Source: Streptococcus mitis NCTC 12261 (GTDB lineage Bacteria > Bacillota > Bacilli > Lactobacillales > Streptococcaceae). Taken from it: DNA of 64,000 nt. Positions 40,041 to 49,517 of this stretch are shown piece by piece (the first letter of the stretch is position 1; every line of letters starts with the position of its first letter). A program made the translations under genes and the position numbers. The notes beneath the pieces were generated by a model. That model saw nothing but the letters and a program-made list of their open reading frames with translations. It ran no database searches and was not told where the DNA came from. Location of the stretch: contig NZ_CP028414.1 of the NCBI RefSeq assembly GCF_000148585.2, forward strand, positions 1,789,501-1,853,500. Direction: 5' to 3'.

Positions 40041-40075
40041 CAAAAAGAAAAACCTTTACCATATATGGAAAAGGT
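40041..40075 (-). terminator. Riboswitch expression-platform terminator
   Basis: ACCTTT-CCATATATGG-AAAGGT stem (40052-40075) then TTTTTCTTTTT on the minus strand, just 3' of the TPP aptamer and before the first operon gene. Confidence 0.85.
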
Positions 40076-40087
40076 CAAGAATAGACT

Positions 40088-40172
<85 letters not shown>

Positions 40173-40187
40173 ATATTATATGGACAT

Positions 40188-40216
40188 ATGATAGCGCAAA
40201 ATAAAAAAAATGTCAA
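40188..40216 (-). promoter_or_regulatory. Promoter of the TPP-riboswitch operon
   Basis: -35 TTGACA (40211-40216), a 17-base spacer, -10 TATCAT (40188-40193) on the minus strand; start predicted about 10 bases before the aptamer. Confidence 0.7.
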
Positions 40217-40230
40217 GGAAACTGCTTACA

Positions 40231-40256
40231 GAAAAGAGTAGGAAATTTTCCTACTC
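40231..40256 (-). terminator. Hairpin after cbpD
   Basis: GAGTAGGAAA / TTTCCTACTC near-perfect palindrome followed by TTTTCTG on the minus strand. Confidence 0.65.
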
Positions 40257-40263
40257 CCATTTT

Positions 40264-41373
40264 CTATACTCGTTCTCCGTCACTGTTTACTCTGTAGCCA
40301 TCCACTGTAGTATTAACAGCTAGCTCACCTGAAGAGTAAGAATAATACCACTTACCTGAGACTTGATACCAACCTGTTTTCATTGCTCCTGAACTATCTA
40401 GATAATACCACAGACCATTTTCCTTTAACCAGCCTGTTTGCATTTCACCAGATGATTTCAAATAATACCAACTAGATCCATCTTTCAGCCAGCCTGTTGA
40501 TTTAGACCCATTTGATTTGAAATGATACCAACTACCATTTATTTTCTTCCAACCAATAGTCAATCCATTATTGGATCCATAGTTAGAACTATTCCCTGAT
40601 TGATTCTGTGAAGAGGTTACTCCCTCTAGCTGGATATAGCGACGACTTCCGTTATAAGCCGTATAACTCAACCACTTGTACCCATCTTTTTCGAGAATTT
40701 GATCATAATGAACATTCTCCCCAGGATAATAGTAATCAATTGCAGTTGCGCTAGCTAGAGGCTGATTTTTGATAGCAGCCTTAGACTTGAAAAAATGTGT
40801 TCCTCCTGTTGAAGGTGAGGATTGACTATTCCCAACACTGCCACCAGCTAAATCTTTAAAATGAATAAAGCCAGTCATGGTATTGGCCTTCACGACGCGC
40901 TTATTGTAAGATTCTCTTATTCCATAGTTGTATTCTTCAATCTCAATCTCATCTCCTATTACATTTGACACCCAAGCAACATGACCATAAGTTCCTGCAG
41001 TAGACCAAGCAATGGAGCCAATCGCTGGTCTATTATCTACACGATAGCCTTCACGACGAGCCCGATAGCCCCATTCATTCGCATTCCCATAAGCAGCCGG
41101 AATCTCAAAACCATTCACATTACTCAAACGAAAGGCTGCAAAAGAAGTACATTGACGAGAATACATGCGCCACTTATCAATCTCCTGGCTCCCATTTTTA
41201 TAATGAGCAGGATAATCATCCCCACGCGCAATCGATCCATTTCCTCCGGAATAGGCATATACACTATTACCCGCTGCTAACATCAATCCTACTACTAAAA
41301 AGGGAACAACTTTTTTAGCTGATTTTCTAAAAGAAAATCCTGTCTCTGCTACTTTAAATGGTGAATTTTTCAT
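40264..41373 (-). CDS. cbpD: Choline-binding murein hydrolase CbpD (fratricin)
   Basis: 369 residues. Signal region to ~41 (AGNSVYA). CHAP domain (~50-170) with catalytic Cys in RQCTSFAAFRL (~74) and His in YGHVAWV (~130). One SH3b domain (~195-250), then four choline-binding repeats (GWKKINGSWYHF, GWLKDGSSWYYL, GWLKENGLWYYL, GWYQVSGKWYYS). CbpD is released during competence and lyses non-competent sister cells. A com-box lies upstream. As I recall, pneumococcal CbpD is ~448 residues with two SH3b domains, so this copy is about one SH3b shorter. Confidence 0.93.
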   Translation of the reverse strand: MKNSPFKVAETGFSFRKSAKKVVPFLVVGLMLAAGNSVYAYSGGNGSIARGDDYPAHYKNGSQEIDKWRMYSRQCTSFAAFRLSNVNGFEIPAAYGNANEWGYRARREGYRVDNRPAIGSIAWSTAGTYGHVAWVSNVIGDEIEIEEYNYGIRESYNKRVVKANTMTGFIHFKDLAGGSVGNSQSSPSTGGTHFFKSKAAIKNQPLASATAIDYYYPGENVHYDQILEKDGYKWLSYTAYNGSRRYIQLEGVTSSQNQSGNSSNYGSNNGLTIGWKKINGSWYHFKSNGSKSTGWLKDGSSWYYLKSSGEMQTGWLKENGLWYYLDSSGAMKTGWYQVSGKWYYSYSSGELAVNTTVDGYRVNSDGERV

Positions 41374-41422
41374 TCTTCCTCCTTGAAAAATAATATAAAT
41401 CGAAGATTACCTTCACTTAAAC

Positions 41423-41430
41423 TATTCGGA
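41423..41430 (-). promoter_or_regulatory. Com-box (SigX promoter) of cbpD
   Basis: TCCGAATA on the minus strand, one base off the TACGAATA consensus, about 50 bases before the cbpD ATG, which has its own AGGAGG. Confidence 0.85.
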
Positions 41431-41431
41431 G

Positions 41432-41464
41432 AAAAAAAGAAAAAGTGAGAAAATTTCTCACTTT
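41432..41464 (-). terminator. Terminator of the dnaC/veg operon
   Basis: AAAGTGAGAAA / TTTCTCACTTT stem, then TTCTTTTTTT on the minus strand. It ends right at the cbpD com-box and insulates cbpD. Confidence 0.85.
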
Positions 41465-41729
41465 AGTCAAGATAATGAATCAAATTCTTTTCTGTAAGGA
41501 TATCTGAGTAAGTAAAGGATTCAACGTAAACATTAGCTTGTTTATCTCCTTCAACGTTCCCAAATTCAACGATAAATAGGGATGGATAAACCTCAATTAG
41601 CTTACCCAATCTATTTTTTTGGCGCTTACGACCATTCTCCAAAGTCATTTCTACGACTTGTCCCTCATGTGCCTTGATTTCTTCTTTGATTTTTTTCATC
41701 TTGGCTACATCTGTAAATGCATCTGACAT
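41463..41729 (-). CDS. Veg family protein
   Basis: 88 residues, SH3-like small protein: KIKEEIKAHEGQVVEMTLENGRKR, then LIEVYPSLFIVEF and SFTYSDILTE, the conserved core of B. subtilis Veg. Veg has been linked to biofilm and sporulation control in Bacillus; the streptococcal role is unclear. One base after dnaC. Confidence 0.88.
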   Translation of the reverse strand: MSDAFTDVAKMKKIKEEIKAHEGQVVEMTLENGRKRQKNRLGKLIEVYPSLFIVEFGNVEGDKQANVYVESFTYSDILTEKNLIHYLD

Positions 41730-41730
41730 C

Positions 41731-43083
41731 TTATGCCTCCCTCTTTGAGATACTTGAAAATTTATTGTATTCTTTTTGGAAAATTAATTCCACCGTTCCA
41801 CGAGCTCCACTACGGTTTTTCTCGATAATAACTTCTACCTTATTATTCGGTATGCCATCCTCTTCTTCACCACCACGCTCATAGTAATCGTCGCGATAAA
41901 GAAAGGCTACGATATCAGCATCCTGCTCAATAGACCCAGATTCACGAATATCAGACAAGACCGGTCTCTTATCCTGACGTTGTTCTACACCACGAGAAAG
42001 CTGACTTAGAGCGATTACTGGAACTTTCAGTTCCTTGGCTAGGATTTTCAACTGACGTGAAATTTCTGAAACTTCTTGTTGGCGGTTTTCTCGCCCAGTT
42101 CCCGTGATAAGCTGCAAATAGTCTATCAAAATCAATCCAAGATTTCCAGTTTCTTGAGCCAGTTTACGAGAACGAGAACGAATCTCTGTAATTCGAATTC
42201 CTGGCGTATCATCGATATAGATACTTGCATTGGCTAGATTCCCTTGAGCAATGGTATATTTTTGCCACTCCTCATCAGTCAATTGACCCGTACGGATAGA
42301 ATGCGATTCCACCAAACCTTCTGCCGCCAACATACGATCCACTAGACTTTCCGCACCCATTTCGAGTGAAAAAATAGCAACCGTTTTGTCCAACTTAGTC
42401 CCAATGTTCTGAGCAATATTCAAGGCAAAGGCTGTCTTACCAACCGCTGGACGAGCTGCTAAGATAATTAACTCCTCCTCATGAAGACCAGTAGTCATAT
42501 GATCCAAATCACGATAGCCTGTCGCAATACCTGTAATATCAGTCGTTTGTTGAGAGCGAGCCTCCAGATTTCCAAAGTTGACATTCAACACATCTCGAAT
42601 GTTCTTAAATCCACTTCGATTAGCATTTTCGCTGACATCAATCAGGCCTTTTTCTGCCTGAGCAATGATTTCATCAGCTGGTTGCGAAGCCTCGTAAGCT
42701 TGATTGACAGACTCTGTCAACTTGGAGATTAATCGCCGTAACATGGCCTTCTCTGCAACGATTTTAGCATAGTACTCCGCATTAGCAGAAGTTGGAACAG
42801 AATTGACAATCTCAACCAGGTAAGACAAGCCACCAATATTCTGTAAATCACCTTGATTATCAAGAATGGTACGAACCGTTGTTGCATCTATAGCATCGCC
42901 ACGATCGGATAAATCGACCATAGCTTGGAAAATCAAACGATGGGCATACTTAAAAAAGTCCCGAGACTCAATATATTCTCGCACAAAAACAAGCTTACTC
43001 TCATCAATAAAGATAGCCCCTAAAACGGATTGCTCAGCTAAGATATCTTGAGGTTGTACTCGTAACTCTTCTACTTCTGCCAT
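41731..43083 (-). CDS. dnaC: Replicative DNA helicase (DnaB-type, called DnaC in Firmicutes)
   Basis: 450 residues. N-terminal domain with LAEQSVLGAIFID, RecA-like core with Walker A ARPAVGKTAFAL (~209), LEMGAESLVDRMLA, LILIDYLQLI (Walker B) and LSQLSRGVEQR. It unwinds the chromosome at forks. It follows rplI, an order conserved with gdpP in Firmicutes. Confidence 0.96.
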   Translation of the reverse strand: MAEVEELRVQPQDILAEQSVLGAIFIDESKLVFVREYIESRDFFKYAHRLIFQAMVDLSDRGDAIDATTVRTILDNQGDLQNIGGLSYLVEIVNSVPTSANAEYYAKIVAEKAMLRRLISKLTESVNQAYEASQPADEIIAQAEKGLIDVSENANRSGFKNIRDVLNVNFGNLEARSQQTTDITGIATGYRDLDHMTTGLHEEELIILAARPAVGKTAFALNIAQNIGTKLDKTVAIFSLEMGAESLVDRMLAAEGLVESHSIRTGQLTDEEWQKYTIAQGNLANASIYIDDTPGIRITEIRSRSRKLAQETGNLGLILIDYLQLITGTGRENRQQEVSEISRQLKILAKELKVPVIALSQLSRGVEQRQDKRPVLSDIRESGSIEQDADIVAFLYRDDYYERGGEEEDGIPNNKVEVIIEKNRSGARGTVELIFQKEYNKFSSISKREA

Positions 43084-43126
43084 CAGACTTCCCTTCCTTT
43101 TACAATCTTGTCAAGAAGGTGTAAAT

Positions 43127-43579
43127 TTATCCTTCTTTCACACGAAGATTGATTACACTTGTGATATCTTGATAGATTTTCACTGGCACATCAATCAAAC
43201 CAACTGCTCGAATCGGAGCTTGTACTTGGATATGACGTTTATCAATCTTAATTCCAAATTGCTTTTGCAATTCTTCTGCAATTTTCTTATTGGTAATAGA
43301 ACCAAAAGTACGGCCATCTGGACCAACTTTTTCAACAAATTCTACAACAGTTTCTTCTGCTTCTAGTTGGGATTTAATTGCTTTTGCTTCTGCAATCATC
43401 TCAGCATGAGCTTTTTCTTCAGATTTTTGTTTACCACGAAGTTCACCTACAGCTTGAGCAGTCGCTTCTTTGGCTAGATTCTTTTTGATAAGAAAGTTTT
43501 GCGCATACCCTGTTGGTACTTCCTTAATTTCGCCTTTTTTACCTTTTCCTTTAACATCTGCTAAAAAGATTACTTTCAT
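43127..43579 (-). CDS. rplI: 50S ribosomal protein L9
   Basis: 150 residues. Starts [33 protein letters not shown], the diagnostic L9 N-terminal fold, a long central helix (~45-75), and a C-terminal domain with [13 protein letters not shown]. It overlaps gdpP by 4 bases (ATGA). Confidence 0.98.
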   Translation of the reverse strand: MKVIFLADVKGKGKKGEIKEVPTGYAQNFLIKKNLAKEATAQAVGELRGKQKSEEKAHAEMIAEAKAIKSQLEAEETVVEFVEKVGPDGRTFGSITNKKIAEELQKQFGIKIDKRHIQVQAPIRAVGLIDVPVKIYQDITSVINLRVKEG

Positions 43580-45549
43580 TCTTCTTTCTCCTTTTCCTTT
43601 ATTTCATTTAATACAATTTCTGTCAGTTTTTCACCTGCTTCTGACAAGGTTGAATCCTTAATTTGAGCTGCTGCCAAATTAAAGTGGCCTCCACCTCCCA
43701 GCTCTTCCATAATCCGTTGTACATTCAGCTTACTACGACTGCGAGCTGAGATAGAGATAAATCCTTGTGTATTCTTCGCAAGAACAAAACTCGCTTCAAT
43801 ACCTGACATAGCTAACATGGCATCTGCTGCCTTACTAATAACAACTGTATCATAGCATTTCGAGTCCTTAGCCTCTGCTATTAGTACATCTGAACCTAAT
43901 TTACGTCCCTGTAAAATCAGTTCATTGACCTCACGATATTCTTCAAAATCTGTTGCAGCCATTTCCTGAATAGCAATACTATCACTTCCGCGCGTTCTGA
44001 GATAGCTAGCAACATCAAATGTCCTACTAGTCACTCGTGATGTGAAATTTTTAGTATCCAACATCATACCAGCCATCAAGACACTTGCTTGCATACGACT
44101 CAAACGATTTTTCTTAGAATTCTGGAACTGAATCAATTCCGTTACCAACTCACTGGCACTACTTGCACCACTTTCGATATAAGTGATAACTGCATTGTCT
44201 GGGAAATCCTGATCCCTTCGATGGTGGTCAATGACGATGGTTTGGGTAAATAAATCATAAAAATCTTTTGATAAAGTTAAAGCTGTCTTTGAATGGTCTA
44301 CAAGAATCAACAAAGAACGATTGGTCACCATCCCCATTGCATCCTTAACAGACAACAACTTTGTAACTCCTTCTTTTTCTAAGAATGAAACAGCTCGTTC
44401 AATATCCGGCGACATTTGTTCTTCGTCATAAATAGCATAGCTATTTTCAGTCACATTGCTGGCAAACAACTGCATACCTACAGCAGAGCCAAGAGCATCC
44501 ATATCTAGATTTTTGTGACCAACTACAAAAACCTGATCCACACTACGAATCTTATCTGAAATAGCTGTCATCATAGCGCGCGTACGTGTACGTGTACGCT
44601 TGATTGAGGCAGCAGATCCACCACCAAAATAAACTGGATTTTTCGTTTCGTCGTTTTCCTTGACAACCACTTGGTCGCCACCACGCACTTCAGCCAAGTT
44701 CAAATTGAGCAAAGCAACTTTCCCTATCTCATCATGATTTCCATCACCATAAGAAAATCCCATACTTAAGGTCAAGGGCAACTGTCTCTGTTTCGACTCT
44801 TCTCTGAAAGAATCAATAACAGAAAATTTATCGTTCATCAATCCCTCAAGCACCGTGTAGTCCGTAAATAGATAAAAGCGATCCATACTTACTCGACGGG
44901 AGAACATGGCATGTTTACCAGCAAATTCTGAAACAAAATTGGCTACAAAACTATTGATATGACTGATATCAGACTCCGATGTTTCATCTTCTAAATCATC
45001 ATAGTTGTCAACAGAAACAATCCCAATCACAGGTCGACTTGTCACTAACTCAACAGTCGCTTCGTATTCTCCAGACACATCAAAGAAATAAAGAACTCCA
45101 GATACCTTGTCCATATGAACCGAATAACGGATCTCACCCAAGGTAGCATAAGAACCTGGATTCCCCACAGAAGCCTTTATAATTGTTTGAATTAATGCAA
45201 CATCAATCTCGCCCACTTCATTAGTCAAAATCAATTCAGCGTAAGGATTGAACCATTCAACTTCACCTGACGATAAGTCTAGTTTAATAACTCCGACAGG
45301 CATCTGTTCTAACAAGGTTGTCAAACTATCTTCAGCTTGGTGGTTTACATACTGGATTTGTTCTACTTCACTCTTTGAGTAGTAGTCTCTCTGATGGATA
45401 AATAGTAAAATATATGAACCCAAAATAAGTAGCAAAAGAAATAGCGTTACCAGTGTATTCGTTACAAAAACAAGTTGCACAGATAGCACTCCGAACGCCA
45501 CTATTCCTAATATTAAGGGGAAAATAGGACTTACATAAAATTTTTTCAT
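43576..45549 (-). CDS. gdpP: Cyclic-di-AMP phosphodiesterase GdpP (DHH family)
   Basis: 657 residues. Two N-terminal membrane helices (~7-50), PAS-like domain (~75-150), degenerate GGDEF-like domain (~165-300), DHH domain with [13 protein letters not shown] (~345) and DHHRRDQ (~420), and a DHHA1 domain ending in [13 protein letters not shown]. It degrades c-di-AMP to pApA (called Pde1 in pneumococcus). Start 45549 is chosen because an ATG at 45570 would fall at the -10 itself; GAGG lies before the chosen ATG. Confidence 0.94.
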   Translation of the reverse strand: MKKFYVSPIFPLILGIVAFGVLSVQLVFVTNTLVTLFLLLLILGSYILLFIHQRDYYSKSEVEQIQYVNHQAEDSLTTLLEQMPVGVIKLDLSSGEVEWFNPYAELILTNEVGEIDVALIQTIIKASVGNPGSYATLGEIRYSVHMDKVSGVLYFFDVSGEYEATVELVTSRPVIGIVSVDNYDDLEDETSESDISHINSFVANFVSEFAGKHAMFSRRVSMDRFYLFTDYTVLEGLMNDKFSVIDSFREESKQRQLPLTLSMGFSYGDGNHDEIGKVALLNLNLAEVRGGDQVVVKENDETKNPVYFGGGSAASIKRTRTRTRAMMTAISDKIRSVDQVFVVGHKNLDMDALGSAVGMQLFASNVTENSYAIYDEEQMSPDIERAVSFLEKEGVTKLLSVKDAMGMVTNRSLLILVDHSKTALTLSKDFYDLFTQTIVIDHHRRDQDFPDNAVITYIESGASSASELVTELIQFQNSKKNRLSRMQASVLMAGMMLDTKNFTSRVTSRTFDVASYLRTRGSDSIAIQEMAATDFEEYREVNELILQGRKLGSDVLIAEAKDSKCYDTVVISKAADAMLAMSGIEASFVLAKNTQGFISISARSRSKLNVQRIMEELGGGGHFNLAAAQIKDSTLSEAGEKLTEIVLNEIKEKEKEE

Positions 45550-45568
45550 TCCAAACCTCTTGGCACCC

Positions 45569-45577
45569 ATTATACCA
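45569..45577 (-). promoter_or_regulatory. Extended -10 promoter of gdpP
   Basis: TGG-TATAAT on the minus strand, 20 bases before the gdpP start, so the leader is very short but includes the RBS. Confidence 0.65.
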
Positions 45578-45634
45578 TAATAACCACCAAAAAGCGACTT
45601 TTTAAAAGTGTAATCAGTAATTCTATCAATTATA

Positions 45635-45671
45635 AGAAAAAGGAGGTTTACAATTCAGTAAACCTTCCTTT
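45635..45671 (-). terminator. Terminator of hpf
   Basis: AAAGGAAGGTTTAC / GTAAACCTCCTTT stem, 6-base loop, TTCTT on the minus strand. Confidence 0.8.
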
Positions 45672-45684
45672 ACACATATTGAAA

Positions 45685-46233
45685 TTAAGATTCTTTAACT
45701 TCTAACAAGCCAATCTCGCCATCTTCACGACGATAAATCACATTGGTTGTCTGATCTTCAACATCCACATAGATAAAGAAATCATGTCCCAACAAATCCA
45801 TCTGTAGAATAGCTTCTTCCAAATCCATTGGTTTTAAATCAATTTGTTTTGAACGAACAACTCTGGATTGGGCAACATTTGTATCTTCCACCAAAGCATC
45901 TGTAAATAATTGACTAGTTGCTACCTTGTTTTTATTTTTACGCTCGATTTTTGTTTTATTTTTACGAATCTGACGTTCAATTTTATCGGTTACAAGGTCA
46001 ATTGAACCATACATATCTTGAGACACATCTTCTGCACGAAGAGTAATTGAGCCAAGCGGAATCGTCACCTCCACTTTAGCCGTTTTTTCACGATACACCT
46101 TCAAGTTGACTCGAGCATCCAACTCTTGTTCAGCTTGAAAATACTTTTCGATCTTTTCGAGTTTAGAAACTACATAATCACGAATTGCTTCTGTTACTTC
46201 TAGGTTTTCACCACGGATACTATATTTAATCAT
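45685..46233 (-). CDS. hpf: Ribosome hibernation promoting factor, long form
   Basis: 182 residues. N-terminal S30AE domain (MIKYSIRGENLEVTEAIRDYV) and C-terminal dimerisation domain (MDLEEAILQMDLLGHDFFIYVD, ~132-153). The long form pairs 70S ribosomes into inactive 100S dimers in slow growth. It has its own promoter with a cre-like half site. Confidence 0.95.
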   Translation of the reverse strand: MIKYSIRGENLEVTEAIRDYVVSKLEKIEKYFQAEQELDARVNLKVYREKTAKVEVTIPLGSITLRAEDVSQDMYGSIDLVTDKIERQIRKNKTKIERKNKNKVATSQLFTDALVEDTNVAQSRVVRSKQIDLKPMDLEEAILQMDLLGHDFFIYVDVEDQTTNVIYRREDGEIGLLEVKES

Positions 46234-46274
46234 ATGAGTACCTTCTTTCTAAACATTTTTGTTTTTCTGATTTC

Positions 46275-46303
46275 ATTATAACGCTTTCATTTTATTTTTG
46301 CAA
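46275..46303 (-). promoter_or_regulatory. hpf promoter with cre-like element in the spacer
   Basis: -35 TTGCAA (46298-46303), a 17-base spacer, -10 TATAAT (46275-46280) on the minus strand; ATGAAAGCGT in the spacer matches the left part of the CcpA cre pattern. Confidence 0.65.
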
Positions 46304-46312
46304 ATTTTTTCC

Positions 46313-46975
46313 TCATCTTACAAGGGAAAATGTTTTTACATCCTCAGCACCCGCTTCTTCCAACAGCTTCTTCACACGATTTATAGTTGTTCCAGTAGTG
46401 TAAATATCATCTATAAGTAGGATTTTTTTAGGAATAGTGACTCCACTTTTAATAAAGAAAGGAAATTCTGTCTCCAAACGCTCTGAGCGACTTTTAGAAG
46501 AACTAGCTCGCTCTTCTCTCTTTTCTAATAAATCCAGATACGCAAACCCTGCTGCTTCAACTAAACCTTCAACCTGGTTAAATCCCCTCTCGAGCAATCT
46601 TTCAGGACTTAGGGGAATTACAACAAATTGATACTCTTTGTACTTTTTTAACTCCTCACTTAAAACTGAAGCAAAAACTTTTCTTAAAAGGAAGTCTCCA
46701 TCAAACTTATACCGACTGAAAAAATCCTTCATAGCTTGATTGTAAATAAAAATCGCTCTATGACTGACCTCAACTCCTTCTTTACACCAAAGTTGACAGT
46801 CTTGACACTTCATTGACAAATCTGTTTTCATACAGTTTGGGCAGTTCTCTTCTCCAATCCTCTCAAAAGTAGAATCACAATCTAAACAAAGACAGGAGGC
46901 ATCATTCTTCAGAAGTAAAAGACTACTGAAAGTTAAAACAGCCTTCATAGTCTGCCCACATAATAAACACTTCAT
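46313..46975 (-). CDS. comFC: Competence protein ComFC (phosphoribosyltransferase-like)
   Basis: 220 residues. Cys-rich N terminus (CLLCG, CLDC, CPNC, CQDC; zinc fingers) and a PRTase motif ILLIDDIYTTGTT (~189-201). Required with ComFA for DNA uptake, probably at the cytoplasmic side of the transport channel. It overlaps comFA by 4 bases. Confidence 0.94.
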   Translation of the reverse strand: MKCLLCGQTMKAVLTFSSLLLLKNDASCLCLDCDSTFERIGEENCPNCMKTDLSMKCQDCQLWCKEGVEVSHRAIFIYNQAMKDFFSRYKFDGDFLLRKVFASVLSEELKKYKEYQFVVIPLSPERLLERGFNQVEGLVEAAGFAYLDLLEKREERASSSKSRSERLETEFPFFIKSGVTIPKKILLIDDIYTTGTTINRVKKLLEEAGAEDVKTFSLVR

Positions 46976-48270
46976 AGACCCGCCTCCTTATTCATCTGTT
47001 GAATTTCCTTAATTGCCTTTTTGATTGAAGTATTTAACCCGTCATGGAAGAAAAGCAAATCTCCTGTCGGTCTGTCCATACTCCGACCGACACGTCCTCC
47101 AATCTGTATTAAACTAGACTTGGTAAACAGACGATGATTGGCCTCTACTACGAAAACGTCAACACAAGGGAAGGTAACTCCACGCTCCAATATCGTCGTA
47201 CTGATAAGTATTGTCAGTTCTCTATCTCGAAAAGCTTGTACCTGCTCTAATCGATTTTCTGTGATAGAAGATACAAAGCCAATTTTCTCATTTGGAAATT
47301 GCTCCTGTATGATTTCTTTTAACTGTTCCCCTTTCTTAATCTCTGAAGCAAAAATGAGTAACGGATAACCTGTCTTTCTCTGCTTCTCAATATAAGACTT
47401 TAGCTTTGGTGACAACCGACTTTTCTCTAAACAGTGATTAAAATCGGATAACCAGACAGGTTTAGGAATAATCAAAGGATTTCCATGAAATCGTCTTGGC
47501 AAACTCAATCGTTTTAATTCTCCGATGCGAACCTTCCTATCTAACTCATCGGTAGAAGTTGCTGTTAAAAAGATTCTCAAGCCATTCTCCTTTACACTAT
47601 TCTTGACAGCATGGTAAAGCATAGGATTGTCAACATAAGGAAAGGCATCTACTTCATCCACTATCAGTAAATCAAAAGCTTGATAAAACTTCAATAACTG
47701 ATGGGTCGTCGCAACAACTAGTGGTGTTCGAAAATACGGCTCTGATTCTCCATGTAGGAGGGCTATCTCACAAGCAAAATCCTTTTGCAGGCGCTTATAC
47801 AGCTCCAAACAAACGTCTATGCGAGGACTGGCCAAACACACTGCACCACCCGCATTGATCACTTTAGCTACTACTTGATAAATCATTTCTGTCTTTCCAG
47901 CTCCTGTTACAGCGTGAACCAAGCTTGGCTCTTGCTTGTCTACCGCTTGAAGCAGTCCCTGTGATACCTTATCTTGAAAAGGGGTTAATTGACCACGCCA
48001 TTTAAGAACATCTTGCTTCGGAAAATCCTCCTGTGGGAAATAGTATAAAGATTGATCACTCCTGACTCGCTTCATCAGTAAACACTCCCTACAATAGTAA
48101 GTACCGATGGGCAAATACCATTCTTCTAGAATAGTACTATTACAACGTTGACAGAAAAGTTTCCCTTTCTCCTTTCTCATTGCTGGAAGTTTCTCCGCCA
48201 ACTGACGTTCCTCTTCTGTTAATTCATTCTCAGTAAACAAGCGACCGAGATAATTTGGATTTACTTTCAT
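46972..48270 (-). CDS. comFA: DNA uptake ATPase ComFA
   Basis: 432 residues, superfamily 2 helicase. Zinc-binding CQRC...CREC near the N terminus (~40-80), Walker A VTGAGKTEM (~120), DEVD (~210), ATSTDE, and QIGGRVGR (~390). It drives single-stranded DNA import in competent cells. A com-box ends seven bases before the ATG, so the transcript is probably leaderless. Confidence 0.95.
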   Translation of the reverse strand: MKVNPNYLGRLFTENELTEEERQLAEKLPAMRKEKGKLFCQRCNSTILEEWYLPIGTYYCRECLLMKRVRSDQSLYYFPQEDFPKQDVLKWRGQLTPFQDKVSQGLLQAVDKQEPSLVHAVTGAGKTEMIYQVVAKVINAGGAVCLASPRIDVCLELYKRLQKDFACEIALLHGESEPYFRTPLVVATTHQLLKFYQAFDLLIVDEVDAFPYVDNPMLYHAVKNSVKENGLRIFLTATSTDELDRKVRIGELKRLSLPRRFHGNPLIIPKPVWLSDFNHCLEKSRLSPKLKSYIEKQRKTGYPLLIFASEIKKGEQLKEIIQEQFPNEKIGFVSSITENRLEQVQAFRDRELTILISTTILERGVTFPCVDVFVVEANHRLFTKSSLIQIGGRVGRSMDRPTGDLLFFHDGLNTSIKKAIKEIQQMNKEAGL

Positions 48271-48277
48271 ACTTCTT

Positions 48278-48285
48278 TATTCGTA
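48278..48285 (-). promoter_or_regulatory. Com-box (SigX promoter) of comFA-comFC
   Basis: TACGAATA exact match on the minus strand, seven bases before the comFA ATG. Confidence 0.9.
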
Positions 48286-48314
48286 AAAACCTAGCGCTTT
48301 AAATGATTTTTTAG

Positions 48315-48320
48315 TACAAT
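48315..48320 (+). promoter_or_regulatory. -10 of yigZ, six bases from the start codon
   Basis: TACAAT at 48315-48320, ATG at 48327, no RBS between. It faces the comFA com-box within the same 56-base gap. Confidence 0.5.
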
Positions 48321-48326
48321 TAAATC

Positions 48327-48962
48327 ATGGAATTTAGAACAATTAAAGAGGACGGACAAGTCCAAGAAGAAATCAAAAAATCCCGCTTTATCTGTCATGC
48401 CAAGCGTGTTTATAGCGAAGAAGAGGCTCGTGACTTCATTACTGCCATCAAGAAAGAGCACTACAAAGCTACTCATAACTGCTCTGCCTTCATTATTGGG
48501 GAACGTAGTGGAATCAAACGGACAAGTGATGATGGTGAGCCCAGTGGGACTGCTGGCGTTCCCATGCTTGGGGTACTAGAAAATCACAATCTTACTAATG
48601 TCTGTGTGGTAGTGACACGCTACTTTGGTGGCATTAAACTAGGCGCTGGAGGATTGATTCGTGCTTACGCTGGCAGTGTTGCCTTAGCTGTCAAAGAAAT
48701 TGGCATCATTGAAATAAAGGAACAGGCTGGCATTGCTATTCAAATGTCTTACGCTCAGTACCAAGAGTACAGTAACTTCCTTAAGGAATATAATCTCATG
48801 GAACTGGATACAAACTTTACAGATCAAGTCGATACGATGATTTATGTTGATAAAGAAGAAAAAGAAACTATTAAAGCTGCACTTGTAGAGTTTTTTAATG
48901 GAAAAGTCACTTTAACTGATCAAGGTTTACGAGAAGTTGAAGTTCCTGTAAACTTAGTGTAA
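48327..48962 (+). CDS. YigZ/IMPACT family protein
   Basis: 211 residues. IMPACT N-terminal domain with KKSRFICHA, DDGEPSGTAGVPML and VVVTRYFGGIKLGAGGL, then a C-terminal DUF1949 ferredoxin-like part. The biochemical role of bacterial members is not settled (a link to translation or nucleic acid binding has been proposed). Divergent from comFA; no Shine-Dalgarno. The next gene follows 15 bases later. Confidence 0.9.
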   Translation: MEFRTIKEDGQVQEEIKKSRFICHAKRVYSEEEARDFITAIKKEHYKATHNCSAFIIGERSGIKRTSDDGEPSGTAGVPMLGVLENHNLTNVCVVVTRYFGGIKLGAGGLIRAYAGSVALAVKEIGIIEIKEQAGIAIQMSYAQYQEYSNFLKEYNLMELDTNFTDQVDTMIYVDKEEKETIKAALVEFFNGKVTLTDQGLREVEVPVNLV

Positions 48963-48977
48963 ACAAAGGAGAAAAAT

Positions 48978-49421
48978 ATGGCATTTGGTAAATTCATTCA
49001 AGGACTCGCTGGTAACTTTAGCGAGCAAAACAAAGAAACTCTTATCAAAGAATATGGACAATATCTACTAGAAAATGAAGAAATTCAAAGTGGATATAAA
49101 CTGATTCGTGATTCAATTATATTTACAAATATCCGTATTATCTTTACAGATAAACAAGGCGCTACTGGTCGTAAGATGTCTATTAAATCAATCTTTTTGA
49201 TGAACATTGTTAACGTTGAAATGGAAACTGCAGGAGCAGGTATAGATGATAGTGAAATTACTATTACTTATTTAGAAAATGTCTTTCTAAAAGCACACAA
49301 TGAGCATTTTAATGCTCATAAATTTGAATTCCCTAAGAAAACGGATATCATTCCACTTTACACCTATTTATTAGAATTAGCTTATCACAATCGCTTGAAA
49401 ATTAACGGCTTAGACCTGTGA
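48978..49421 (+). CDS. Bacterial PH-domain protein
   Basis: 147 residues, no signal or membrane helix. A segment IRDSIIFTNIRIIFTDKQGATGRKMSIKSI fits the bacterial pleckstrin-homology (bPH) fold of the YvbH/DUF1696 kind. AAAGGAG lies seven bases before the ATG. Probably cotranscribed with yigZ; role unknown. Confidence 0.8.
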   Translation: MAFGKFIQGLAGNFSEQNKETLIKEYGQYLLENEEIQSGYKLIRDSIIFTNIRIIFTDKQGATGRKMSIKSIFLMNIVNVEMETAGAGIDDSEITITYLENVFLKAHNEHFNAHKFEFPKKTDIIPLYTYLLELAYHNRLKINGLDL

Positions 49422-49428
49422 TATAAAA

Positions 49429-49458
49429 AAATCCTATCACTTCGATAGGATTTCTATA
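49429..49458 (+). terminator. Terminator after the PH-domain gene
   Basis: AAATCCTATC / GATAGGATTT stem with a 5-base loop, then CTATATTTT. Confidence 0.75.
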
Positions 49459-49459
49459 T

Positions 49460-49488
49460 TTTACAAATGGTATAGATAGCGTTATACT
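49460..49488 (+). promoter_or_regulatory. cysK promoter
   Basis: -35 TTTACA (49460-49465), a 17-base spacer, -10 TATACT (49483-49488). Confidence 0.7.
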
Positions 49489-49517
49489 AGAAATATCTTA
49501 TACAAAGAGGTATTCAT

